Shown: positions 17,962 to 24,574 of the stretch, in pieces | Position numbering within the stretch: the stretch's first letter is position 1 | Layout: every line of letters starts with the position of its first letter | Virus record (IMG/VR): IMGVR_UViG_3300025000_000371 | Location: 1 to 26,908 of that record | Direction: 5' to 3' (one strand) | Length of the DNA stretch: 26,908 nt | DNA from: a virus | Notes under the pieces: generated by a model | Seen by the model: the letters and a program-made list of their open reading frames with translations, nothing else | The model's database searches: none | What the model was told of the DNA's origin: nothing | Program-made: the position numbers and the translations under genes

Positions 17962-18033
17962 GTGATAAAACAGTCAGTCACTAAGGAATGTGATTTTCGG
18001 GTGTACTTTCCTAGACTGTTTTTATATCATCAC
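17962..18033 (-). promoter_or_regulatory. Structured leader with terminator-like end before the BRO-N gene
   Basis: On the minus strand, GTGAT plus AAAACAGTC pair with GACTGTTTT plus ATCAC (17962-17975 with 18014-18022 and 18029-18033), leaving a 6-nt bulge on one side. An inner AGGAA/TTCCT helix (18008-18012 with 17984-17988) closes a 19-nt loop. The stem is followed by TCTTTTT, about 35 nt before the start codon. This could be a terminator, an attenuator or a ligand- or protein-responsive leader. I do not recognise a known riboswitch class. Confidence 0.55.
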
Positions 18034-18104
18034 ACAAAAATACCCACCACAAATAAATGTGATAGTCATTGTTCTGCAATAAATTAATCTACAATAAAAT
18101 AAAA

Positions 18105-18133
18105 AGAGAGCAGGGAATAATCCCAAACTCTCT
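18105..18133 (-). terminator. Rho-independent terminator after the HU gene
   Basis: AGAGAG (18133-18128) pairs with CTCTCT (18110-18105), and an inner GGGA/TCCC helix closes a TTAT loop. TTTTATTTT follows on the minus strand. It ends the HU transcript about 80 bp after the stop. Confidence 0.85.
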
Positions 18134-18212
18134 AGTTAATTATATTGCTATTTAGTTATCTTGCTATAATATCAAAATATTAAACTGTTAAACTATGTAT
18201 ATTCTTTAGCAC

Positions 18213-18512
18213 CTACTCACCTTCAACCTTAACTTCCAAACCTGCAATAGCATCCTTTAATTCTTTACCTTCCTTAAACTTAATTTTATTCTTTGCTGGA
18301 ATATCAATTTTCTCTAAAGTTTTTGGATTTTGACCCGTTCTTGCTTTCTTACCTAAAATTTCCCAGTTACCGAATCCAACTAGTTGTACTTTTTCTCCTT
18401 TACCTAATGCTGTCTGAATACCTTTAAGTGTTGATAGAATTGCAATTTCTGCATCTTTCTTGGTAATACCTGCATCCTGTGAAACAAAAGTAATTAATTC
18501 TGGTCTGTTCAT
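18213..18512 (-). CDS. hup: HU-family histone-like DNA-binding protein
   Basis: A 99-residue protein of standard HU length. N-terminal helices (residues 1-45) are followed by the G-x-V-x-L-x-G-F-G-x-W motif and the DNA-gripping beta arm around residues 55-75 with the R-T-G-x-N-P-x-T signature, ending in a K-F-K-x-G-K-x-L-K-D-A helix. HU bends DNA and acts as an accessory factor in recombination, replication and transcription; a phage-encoded copy beside an integrase could assist recombination. It has its own consensus-like promoter, a 5' hairpin and a terminator, so it is a single-gene unit. The ATG start has an AAAGGAG site 9 nt upstream. Confidence 0.95.
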   Translation of the reverse strand: MNRPELITFVSQDAGITKKDAEIAILSTLKGIQTALGKGEKVQLVGFGNWEILGKKARTGQNPKTLEKIDIPAKNKIKFKEGKELKDAIAGLEVKVEGE

Positions 18513-18549
18513 AAATCATTTCTCCTTTTAATTTATATTATTTTTATTT

Positions 18550-18606
18550 CCTCAGTTCTTTTTCTGAGGTTATTTGTAGTATACAATTATTTTTACAATG
18601 TGTCAA
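18550..18606 (-). promoter_or_regulatory. HU promoter with 5' mRNA hairpin
   Basis: TTGACA (18606-18601), 17-bp spacer, TATACT (18583-18578). The predicted start, near 18571, falls right before a 6-bp hairpin CCTCAG/CTGAGG (18569-18550, 8-nt loop), so the transcript would begin with a stem of the sort that protects mRNA 5' ends. Confidence 0.75.
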
Positions 18607-18692
18607 TAGGTTTATGAAAATATTTTTGAGATTATTTTAGAAAGTTGAATTTATTTTTTTAATATGAATAGGGCAGGGAAGAGCACACAAAA

Positions 18693-19202
18693 CTACTTAA
18701 CAGCACTATTACCCAATCTCCTCCTTAGAGCATTTTTCATAGTTTCAACATGACTATTTGAATCTTTTATATCTTCTCTTGTACCTTTTATAAATTGCCT
18801 TGGTTTATTCCAAGGTTGGTCTAATGTCCCGTATCCATATTCAATGTTAAAACTTAATGATTTACTTAAATCTACACCACCATAACCCCTGCCATACATT
18901 GAAGCAAATTCATGATTAAAATCTGCAATATCTTGAACTTTTAGCACTCCATCATCAATTAGAGTAGATTCCATTTGTTTAATATCTCCAAGTGAACCAT
19001 TTTCAAATTGCCTACGTTCATATTCAATAGGATTAGGATAAACTGCATAAACATCTGATGCAACGTGTTTTTGTATTTTTTCTTTAACCATTGTAGAAAC
19101 TTCTTTTTTTAGGGAATCATTTATTTGTTTTTGGATGTGTAATTGTATTTTTAATAACTGTTGTTGTAAAGAGGCGATTTTATTCACCTCCTTTACAATC
19201 AT
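18693..19202 (-). CDS. Small phage protein, possibly a virion (HK97-gp10-like) component
   Basis: About 160-170 residues. The N-terminal third is an amphipathic helical region rich in Gln, Lys and Ile, followed by a DVYAVYPNPIEYERR segment and a C-terminal helix. The order helix, Y-x-R-R, internal Ile/Asp-rich strands, a GYG-x-L-D-x-P-W loop and a terminal helix is what I associate with small head-tail or tail-completion proteins of Gram-positive phages, but I cannot confirm the family. The start is unclear: the ATG at 19202 and TTG at 19211 lack ribosome sites, while the strong AGGAGGTGA at 19192-19184 points to an ATC codon at 19178. The gene overlaps the end of the GIY-YIG gene. Confidence 0.6.
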   Translation of the reverse strand: MIVKEVNKIASLQQQLLKIQLHIQKQINDSLKKEVSTMVKEKIQKHVASDVYAVYPNPIEYERRQFENGSLGDIKQMESTLIDDGVLKVQDIADFNHEFASMYGRGYGGVDLSKSLSFNIEYGYGTLDQPWNKPRQFIKGTREDIKDSNSHVETMKNALRRRLGNSAVK

Positions 19203-19941
19203 TTTTAACAATAATGAAAGGATAACCTTTATCAGTTATCATAAATTGTTCTTTTATTTGTTTCTTTGCTCTAATCCTTTGTAAATCATAACCGTCTAAT
19301 ATATTATTAAGTAAATTTCTAAATTCATCTTTATAATACATTTTTGCAGTTTCTAGAGAACATTCATAATCATTTAAAAATTTATTTAAAACATCATCTA
19401 TGGTAAAATATATATTATCAGATAATTCTTTAATGCAATTAGTAAATATTGTAAATCTCTCTTCTTTACAATTTCTACGTCCTTTTTTAATTTTACCTAA
19501 ATCAATTAATTTTAATTTCAATTGTTGTTCAATATATGAATAAGAATAATTTAATTGCTTAGAAATATCATCTATTGATTTACCTGAATTATACATATTT
19601 AAAACAACATCAATATTTATTTTTCTTCTTTTACCTTTTATATATTCTTTAAATATTAAATCACCTAATGTAATATTTACCTTTCCACCATTTGAATAAT
19701 CTATATTATATTTAGGAATTTCATTAGCAATATAATATATTTCATAAATATGTGCTTCATTTCTAGTCATCATATTACTTATGTATATTTTATCAATTTC
19801 TTTATACCATTTTTTCTTTTGTTTATGTTGTTTTAATCTTATTTTTATATCATTAGTAATACCTATATACAATAATTCATTATTTATATTATAAAATTTA
19901 TAGACTAAATATGTATTTATATCATCATTAATATTCTTCAT
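19180..19941 (-). CDS. GIY-YIG homing endonuclease with C-terminal DNA-binding region
   Basis: A 253-residue protein. The GIY-YIG nuclease domain spans residues about 10-90: the first motif is degenerate (L-V-Y), the second is L-Y-I-G-I-T, and the conserved Arg (I-R-L-K-Q-H), the metal-binding Glu in the E-A-H-I-Y-E helix and the distal P-K-Y-N are all present. Residues about 105-150 look like a helix-turn-helix (S-I-D-D-I-S-K-Q-L), and the remainder is basic and helical, as in free-standing phage homing enzymes. The ATG start has AAGGAG 10 nt upstream, and a two-hairpin leader lies 75-130 nt upstream. Its last four codons plus stop form the Shine-Dalgarno of the next gene, so the gene has inserted flush against its neighbour. 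Confidence 0.9.
   Translation of the reverse strand: MKNINDDINTYLVYKFYNINNELLYIGITNDIKIRLKQHKQKKKWYKEIDKIYISNMMTRNEAHIYEIYYIANEIPKYNIDYSNGGKVNITLGDLIFKEYIKGKRRKINIDVVLNMYNSGKSIDDISKQLNYSYSYIEQQLKLKLIDLGKIKKGRRNCKEERFTIFTNCIKELSDNIYFTIDDVLNKFLNDYECSLETAKMYYKDEFRNLLNNILDGYDLQRIRAKKQIKEQFMITDKGYPFIIVKNDCKGGE
19184..19192 (-). promoter_or_regulatory. Shine-Dalgarno embedded in the GIY-YIG 3' end
   Basis: AGGAGGTGA is a near-perfect ribosome site within the endonuclease codons K-G-G-E. Eight bases past GGAGG is ATC (19178-19176), in frame with the downstream gene. No ATG, GTG or TTG lies at usable spacing. Confidence 0.6.
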
Positions 19942-20017
19942 ATTTTATCCACTCCTTGTCGTGTTATTTTATTAATACTATTTCCTTGTATTATTTCTTA
20001 CCTATAAAAAATAAAAG

Positions 20018-20069
20018 AAGAGAGGACACAAGGAATCCTCTCTTATCAATTGGGGTAATTACTCCCAAT
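20018..20069 (-). promoter_or_regulatory. Two-hairpin attenuator-like leader upstream of the GIY-YIG gene
   Basis: On the minus strand, hairpin 1 (ATTGGG/CCCAAT, 20069-20049, with an inner GTAATTAC) is followed by TGATAA and a 9-bp terminator stem (AAGAGAGGA/TCCTCTCTT, 20044-20018), then CTTTTATTTTTT. The GIY-YIG start is about 75 nt further on. The same order of parts is found before the other homing endonuclease (15127-15190). Confidence 0.65.
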
Positions 20070-20119
20070 CTATCTAATATTAAATTAAAACTATTGCATT
20101 ATAATGATAAATACGATAT

Positions 20120-20136
20120 AATTATATTGACAATCT
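20120..20136 (-). repeat. Copy of the recurring 17-bp motif, upstream of the GIY-YIG leader
   Basis: AGATTGTCAATATAATT on the minus strand, one mismatch from the consensus AGATTGTAAATATAATT. Confidence 0.55.
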
Positions 20137-20138
20137 AA

Positions 20139-20292
20139 AAATAAAACACGTTGATATCGGAGACAATGGATATTTATATGTACTGTGCGTAGCACGAACT
20201 TTCTTTTAGTAGCCTAGTAGTTAGTCTTAGGTATTATCTATTAAGTATATAAGTAATAGTATAGGTATAGATATAGATAGTATAAGTAATAA
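20139..20292. other. Non-coding region next to the primase gene with short repeats
   Basis: No gene is visible. The part nearest the primase (about 20240-20290) is a run of imperfect hexamers related to TATAGA/TATAGT, and a small palindrome GTGC-GTA-GCAC lies near 20185. Its position beside the primase makes a replication origin conceivable, but nothing decisive is visible. Confidence 0.3.
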
Positions 20293-21810
20293 CTATATTA
20301 TCTTCTTATTCTTATATAACTTATTAACTTCTCTATATTGATAATCAGGTAGTATATTCTTTATTTCTTTCTTATTAAACAAACTTACAATACAATTATT
20401 ATATTCATCATTTAAATTAACTATATCATTTTTAATTATGTATTCTTGATTACTTTTATTATTTGTGTTAATCACACTATTACTTATTATGTATTTATTA
20501 GGTAAACTCATATATTTTCCACAGTGTTGATTCTTCCTAGTTATAATTATTTCATTTTCATTTGCTAATTCTACTATATATTTAGATATTGAATCATTTG
20601 ATATATTAACACTTTCTGCGATTTGTTTATATGTCATGTAAAATTCACCATTATTGATCGCATATCTCTTTGCATGAATGATTAACGCATAAAACAATAA
20701 CTTTTTAGGTTTCTCTTTATATTTAATAATCTCCATCATTTCATCTCTATTAATAGAAATATCTCTAACTTCACCTTTTATTCCTCTATTATTTTCATAA
20801 ACAAACTTAATAATATTTTTAATATCTCTTAGATATTCTCTTTCTGGAGTTTTATAATAATCTCTACTTTGCTTAGACATCCATTCAATTAGTAATTTCT
20901 CATTTTCTTCTTTATCATAACCTAAATGATTATAATATCTAGCAATTTTCATTAATGAATGATGTCTTGAACCTAATATAGTTAAACCATTTTCAATAAG
21001 ATTTTCTATGTATTCAATAGTATATTCTGCATCAATATATAAATTTTGAGAATTTGCAGGTTTAGATTTGTTTTTAATCTCATCATTAAAATAATTAATA
21101 TTTTGTCTTTCTTTTCTTGATTGTTTTGCTTTATCAAATACTATGTCAAGAAATTCTCTTGGTAATTGATTAATTTGATATAAATATTCTATTGATTTTA
21201 TATGTTCTAAATTATTATCAATATCACAAAAATAACATTTCTTTTTAGTAACTTGATGGATGCTCAATTCTAGTTTTACACCATAATTATTCTTTGGACG
21301 TAATTCAATTTTTTCTTTTAATTGTAATAATGAATATTTCCAATCCATATCTAATACTTTCAATACTCCATAATCAATAGAATAGTATAATTCTTCAATT
21401 ATTAAATCATATAAAAATTCTATTTGTTTATAACTTACTACATTATCAAAAAATACTAACACATGATAACCTTTCTTTCCAGAAAAACTTGCATTAATAT
21501 ATTTATCTTCAATTCCATATTGTTTAAATATATTAATAATCTTATAAGTTACCCATTTTGCTTGATTCAAATCTTCTCCAAAATCTACATCTATACATAT
21601 AAATTTTGTATGAGTATGACAAAAAACACCTACAGTTTGTTTTGACTGTAAGTGTCTAATCAAAATATTTTTATTATCTTTTAAATTTCCCCACTTATAT
21701 ATCCATTCATAATCTCCATTAGGTTTTTGTATTATAAAAGGATAATAGGTAGTTACATATAATTCATACATCTTATCTGCTAATTTTTCGTAATTAATTT
21801 TAGTTACCAT
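20293..21810 (-). CDS. Archaeo-eukaryotic-type (AEP) primase with C-terminal winged-helix region
   Basis: A 505-residue protein. Residues about 10-200 carry AEP motifs: I-D-V-D with D74 and D76 (metal binding), S-G-K-K-G-Y-H with H116 (nucleotide binding), and a later L-S-I-H-x-x-T-x-K-K segment about residue 182 that fits the third core region of TOTE/plasmid-type AEPs. Residues about 260-345 are helical and resemble the all-alpha domain that often follows the primase. Residues about 370-435 contain a winged helix (Y-K-Q-I-A-E-S-V-N-I-S-N-D-S-I-S-K-Y-I), probably DNA-binding. It would make primers for phage replication; no helicase domain is fused. The ATG has GGAGGT 7 nt upstream and the gene follows the DUF5659-like gene by 16 bp. 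Confidence 0.85.
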   Translation of the reverse strand: MVTKINYEKLADKMYELYVTTYYPFIIQKPNGDYEWIYKWGNLKDNKNILIRHLQSKQTVGVFCHTHTKFICIDVDFGEDLNQAKWVTYKIINIFKQYGIEDKYINASFSGKKGYHVLVFFDNVVSYKQIEFLYDLIIEELYYSIDYGVLKVLDMDWKYSLLQLKEKIELRPKNNYGVKLELSIHQVTKKKCYFCDIDNNLEHIKSIEYLYQINQLPREFLDIVFDKAKQSRKERQNINYFNDEIKNKSKPANSQNLYIDAEYTIEYIENLIENGLTILGSRHHSLMKIARYYNHLGYDKEENEKLLIEWMSKQSRDYYKTPEREYLRDIKNIIKFVYENNRGIKGEVRDISINRDEMMEIIKYKEKPKKLLFYALIIHAKRYAINNGEFYMTYKQIAESVNISNDSISKYIVELANENEIIITRKNQHCGKYMSLPNKYIISNSVINTNNKSNQEYIIKNDIVNLNDEYNNCIVSLFNKKEIKNILPDYQYREVNKLYKNKKII

Positions 21811-21826
21811 TTTGTTACCTCCATAT

Positions 21827-22000
21827 CTATAGCATGATAGTTTGTTTCTTATATTGCTTTATCATTGCTCTTAGTACAGGGGTATCTTTAAATAAAAATA
21901 CTTTAAATCTTAAATCTTCTTTATTGTCATCAATCTTTAATAATTCAAATCCTTTACTAATTAACCATGTTGCTAATTTCTGAGTTCTTATTACATACAT
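21827..22000 (-). CDS. Small DUF5659-like protein (57 residues)
   Basis: The ATG at 22000 has a strong AGGAGGT site 8 nt upstream, and the gene ends 16 bp before the primase start, so the two form an operon. The sequence starts MYVIRTQKLATWLISKGFELL and ends with a F-K-D-T-P-x-L-x-x-x-I-x-x-Y motif. This is the pattern of the small DUF5659 proteins common in clostridial phages and mobile elements. Function is unknown; the size and coupling to the primase suggest a replication-associated or accessory role. Confidence 0.75.
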   Translation of the reverse strand: MYVIRTQKLATWLISKGFELLKIDDNKEDLRFKVFLFKDTPVLRAMIKQYKKQTIML

Positions 22001-22047
22001 AATTTGTTACCTCCTAATTATAATTATTATTTATATTATTTGTTACT

Positions 22048-22073
22048 TTTTTGTGTAATTTTCAACACAAAAA
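22048..22073. terminator. Terminator-like hairpin between methyltransferase and DUF5659-like gene
   Basis: A 9-bp stem TTTTTGTGT/ACACAAAAA (22048-22056 with 22065-22073) and an 8-nt loop. Its A/T tails would give T-runs on either strand. Confidence 0.55.
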
Positions 22074-22151
22074 GAAACATAGTTTTAAATGTTTTATTTT
22101 CTATTGAAATAATTTGTTTATTGTTTTATATTATGCAATTATATTCCCAAT

Positions 22152-22958
22152 CTAACTAACACCCAATTTACCATCAATCTCACTCAATCTTTTCTCACTA
22201 ATCTCAATTGCCCTTTCACTAATATCACAACCAATATATTTCCTACCTAATTCTTTTGCTACTACCATTGATGTTCCTGATCCCATAAAGAAATCAGCAA
22301 CAATATCATTTTCATTTGATGAAGATTTAATTATTCTTTCTAATAGAGATTTTGGTTTTTGGTTATTATATCCTGTTCTTTCTTTTGCTCTAGGATTTAA
22401 TATATCAATACACCACACATCATCAATTTGTCTTTCATATTGAGGAAAATATTTAACACTTCCATCTTCATTTCTAATTACATCACCATTTTTATCTTTC
22501 CTATTTTGATATAATTTAGGATTCTCAATTTCTTCATATAAATGATTTATTTTATTTTTACCTTTAGAATAAAATAAAATATTATCATGCATTGATTGTA
22601 ATTTTATTTCTGATTTACCACACCATCTTTTATAACTCCAAATTATTTCATTCCTAAAACAATCAAATCCAAATATTTCATCCATCAATACCTTCATATA
22701 ATGCACTAACCTATAATCCATATGTAAATATATACTACCAGTATCCTTCAATACTCTATACATTTCCTCAATTCTTGGTCTATACCATTCAATTGCTTGC
22801 ATAGGAGTACCTAGATTGTCATTATAGTCTTTGAATCTTTTTCCTGTGTTGAAAAGAATATCACTGTAGATGAGATCAATATAGTTATTAGGTAGTTGAT
22901 TAAGCAATTCTAAATTATCCATTTTATATACTTTGTTTAATTCAATCAATTCAATCAA
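22152..22958 (-). CDS. Orphan DNA N6-adenine/N4-cytosine methyltransferase, beta-class order
   Basis: A 268-residue protein with catalytic motif IV before the S-adenosylmethionine motif, as in beta-class enzymes. Motif IV at residues 32-36 reads S-D-I-L-F and not the usual D-P-P-Y/F, although the following N-T-G-K-R-F matches the type III/phage-methylase extension. The SAM motif I is clear at 222-229 (D-F-F-M-G-S-G-T), followed by G-R-K-Y-I-G-C-D. It probably modifies phage DNA to evade host restriction; no partner restriction gene is adjacent. A TTG start (spacing 10 nt from AAAGGAG) is best supported, and a perfect promoter sits about 50 bp upstream. The non-standard motif IV leaves the base specificity open. 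Confidence 0.88.
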   Translation of the reverse strand: MIELIELNKVYKMDNLELLNQLPNNYIDLIYSDILFNTGKRFKDYNDNLGTPMQAIEWYRPRIEEMYRVLKDTGSIYLHMDYRLVHYMKVLMDEIFGFDCFRNEIIWSYKRWCGKSEIKLQSMHDNILFYSKGKNKINHLYEEIENPKLYQNRKDKNGDVIRNEDGSVKYFPQYERQIDDVWCIDILNPRAKERTGYNNQKPKSLLERIIKSSSNENDIVADFFMGSGTSMVVAKELGRKYIGCDISERAIEISEKRLSEIDGKLGVS

Positions 22959-23012
22959 ATAATAATCACTCCTTTTATTTTATTATCTTTTATTTTTATC
23001 CTATTAATCATT

Positions 23013-23041
23013 ATTATACACTCATACAAAACAAATGTCAA
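23013..23041 (-). promoter_or_regulatory. Consensus sigma-A-type promoter for the methyltransferase
   Basis: TTGACA (23041-23036), 17-bp spacer, TATAAT (23018-23013); both hexamers are perfect. The predicted start, near 23006, gives a leader of about 48 nt. Confidence 0.85.
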
Positions 23042-23044
23042 CAC

Positions 23045-23061
23045 AATTATATTTATAATCT
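23045..23061 (-). repeat. Copy of the recurring 17-bp motif abutting the methyltransferase promoter
   Basis: AGATTATAAATATAATT on the minus strand, ending 3 bp before the -35 box, where an upstream activator or repressor would bind. Confidence 0.5.
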
Positions 23062-23089
23062 GTAAAATTTAATAAAAAGTAAAGAATCA

Positions 23090-23242
23090 ACGCATAACCA
23101 TACTAACTACATATAGGAAAGGTGACATAAATGTACTTTTTGTATTTATTAGTTTCATACAATATTATTTTATAATTAAATAGAGTAGGAGAAATATGAT
23201 AGCAATTTTGCAATTAGGTATGCGTATTAATCCTGACTCTAT
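23090..23242. other. Non-coding region with nested long-range complementarity
   Basis: ATAGAGTAGGA (23180-23190) pairs with TCCTGACTCTAT (23231-23242) with one bulge, and ACGCATAACC (23090-23099) is complementary, with one bulge, to GGTATGCGT (23217-23225). These pairings are mutually compatible only as alternatives or a pseudoknot. No gene fits. It could be a structured RNA or the 3' region of the upstream transcript. Confidence 0.35.
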
Positions 23243-23279
23243 TAATTATATTTGAAATTTTGAAATTATATTAATTATC

Positions 23280-23296
23280 AATTATATTTACAATTT
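23280..23296 (-). repeat. Copy of the recurring 17-bp motif, after the gene at 23317
   Basis: AAATTGTAAATATAATT on the minus strand, about 20 bp past the stop of the gene at 23317-23907. A weaker relative lies at 23244-23260. Confidence 0.5.
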
Positions 23297-23316
23297 ATTA
23301 TATTTGTATTATTTTA

Positions 23317-23907
23317 CTATTCAATATCAGTAATTTCTATTTTATTAACTAATTCATTAGTTTCATCTACATCATCTATTTTATTAACTAATTCACCATC
23401 CACCTCCACCAAACCATCACCCATAATCTCATTTTTCTTAATTTCTTCATTCAACACTCTCATAAATTCTTCCTGCTGTTTAAGTGAATCCATTTTTCCC
23501 TGCATAATATCAAAAATAGCTTCATTAAAATTCTTAATCTCTTCAGCACAATGTTCTTCCATTTTATTAATAATCTCTTTTAGTATTTTTTGGTCAACTA
23601 ATAAATTAATTAACTGCAATTCTTCTTCAATTGATTTAATCTCAATATTTTTCAATGAAGTAAAGTTTGTAATGAGAAGTAACATTGTGTACTTTTCTAA
23701 ATCTAAATTAGCAAGTGATTCATTATCTTTAACTATTTGATTAATATCTAATAATTTTTGAAATACTTTCTCTATAATAGAAGGACGGAACTTTAAATCA
23801 ATAAGTAGAGTGTAGTCATTAGATAAAGTTATTTGTGCTGTTTTGTTGTAGGTTTTTGAATCTAGGTCTTTAAGATTAGATAAATTTAACTCTTTATTTT
23901 TTGCCAT
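23317..23907 (-). CDS. Unrecognised phage protein, possibly a tail-assembly protein
   Basis: A 196-residue acidic, helical protein. Residues 20-45 form a short beta-rich segment (Q-I-T-L-S-N-D-Y-T-L-L-I-D-L-K-F-R-P-S) followed by long helices and an acidic C-terminal tail in which ELVNKI occurs twice. The K-F-R-P-S-x-I entry followed by a Y-x-x-L-L-x-I-x-x-F-T-S-L motif reminds me of tail-assembly chaperones of Gram-positive phages, which normally precede the tape measure gene. Here the tape measure is more than 10 kb away, so the idea is weak. The ATG has CGGAGG 10 nt upstream. The gene follows the DUF1064-like gene by 66 bp and is probably co-transcribed. Confidence 0.7.
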   Translation of the reverse strand: MAKNKELNLSNLKDLDSKTYNKTAQITLSNDYTLLIDLKFRPSIIEKVFQKLLDINQIVKDNESLANLDLEKYTMLLLITNFTSLKNIEIKSIEEELQLINLLVDQKILKEIINKMEEHCAEEIKNFNEAIFDIMQGKMDSLKQQEEFMRVLNEEIKKNEIMGDGLVEVDGELVNKIDDVDETNELVNKIEITDIE

Positions 23908-23957
23908 AAGGGTATAACCTCCGTTTATTTTTTATTTTTTATTACATACTATAATAC

Positions 23958-23974
23958 TATTATATTTACAATCT
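23958..23974 (-). repeat. Copy of the recurring 17-bp motif overlapping the DUF1064-like stop
   Basis: AGATTGTAAATATAATA on the minus strand, one mismatch from consensus; its first base is part of the stop codon of the DUF1064-like gene. Confidence 0.5.
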
Positions 23975-24453
23975 TATTCACTACTTAAATTGTTCTTTAA
24001 CTTTTCCTTTGCTTTCTTCCTTTCTTTTCTACCTTTTTCAATTACTTTTACATCGCACCATCCTTCATTTTCATCATTTCCATCAATTTTACTATAATTT
24101 ATAACTCTTAAAACTTTATCAGGGTAGAGGTAATTCCAAATCTTAGCCTTGAGTAAAAAATCTGGCGTAGAAAATCCTTTTGTGTCGAAATTTATTATAT
24201 CTCCGTTTGTATATTCTACTTCAAAATCAGGAATATAGTAAATTGCTTGATACTTTTTACCATGTTTCTCAAATTTATTTTGTAATAAATATTTGGGTTG
24301 TATTTTTATACTCTTAACTATTCCTTTTTCTTGTTGAGAGAGAAGGTACACATAGAATCTGTATTCCAGATCACTAGAGAAAGTGTATCCGTTTAATGTT
24401 CTTTTTTCTTTTGATTTTGATGATGTATTCACGTTAAATTTTGATCTTGCCAT
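23974..24453 (-). CDS. DUF1064-like PD-(D/E)XK nuclease
   Basis: A 159-residue protein with the DUF1064 layout: a basic N-terminus, F-x-S-D-L-E-Y-R-F (E30), I-Q-P-K-Y (Q52), Y-I-P-D-F (D76) and I-N-F-D-T-K-G (D90, K92), then a helix. E30, D76, D90 and K92 map to the restriction-endonuclease-like active site, with Asp in place of Glu in the D-x-K motif, as is common in this family. Phage members are thought to process recombination or replication intermediates. The C-terminus is very lysine-rich. The ATG has a GGAGTG site 7 nt upstream and a hairpin 40-75 nt upstream. Confidence 0.85.
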   Translation of the reverse strand: MARSKFNVNTSSKSKEKRTLNGYTFSSDLEYRFYVYLLSQQEKGIVKSIKIQPKYLLQNKFEKHGKKYQAIYYIPDFEVEYTNGDIINFDTKGFSTPDFLLKAKIWNYLYPDKVLRVINYSKIDGNDENEGWCDVKVIEKGRKERKKAKEKLKNNLSSE

Positions 24454-24492
24454 ATAAACACTCCAATTCTTTTAATTTTATTTTTAAAACAA

Positions 24493-24529
24493 AAATAACT
24501 ATCCTAAGAAAAATACAAGATAGTTATTT
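24493..24529 (-). terminator. Terminator-like hairpin in the DUF1064-like leader
   Basis: A perfect 11-bp stem AAATAACTATC/GATAGTTATTT (24493-24503 with 24519-24529) with a 15-nt loop, followed on the minus strand by TTGTTTT, 40 nt before the gene start. Confidence 0.6.
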
Positions 24530-24574
24530 CTAATCTAAATTTATTTTACTTTCATCAAAAATCACACACTCACT

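Noticed and set aside
18693-19941. Group I intron explanation for the GIY-YIG gene
   Set aside because: The coding sequence does not appear split: the downstream gene seems full length for its type, and no upstream exon or intron core could be seen.
20098-20126. Promoter candidate for the GIY-YIG gene with TATAAT boxes
   Set aside because: TATAAT occurs twice, but neither copy has a TTGACA-like hexamer at correct spacing.
20293-21810. Classical bacterial DnaG-type primase
   Set aside because: There is no zinc-binding N-terminus or TOPRIM motif; D-x-D and S-G-K-K-G-Y-H indicate the archaeo-eukaryotic superfamily.
23110-23252. Two tiny plus-strand frames (14 and 19 codons) with AAGGTG and AGGAG sites
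   Set aside because: They are too short to support as genes, and their bases are also explained by the inverted repeat at 23180-23242. They are mentioned only as part of the non-coding region.
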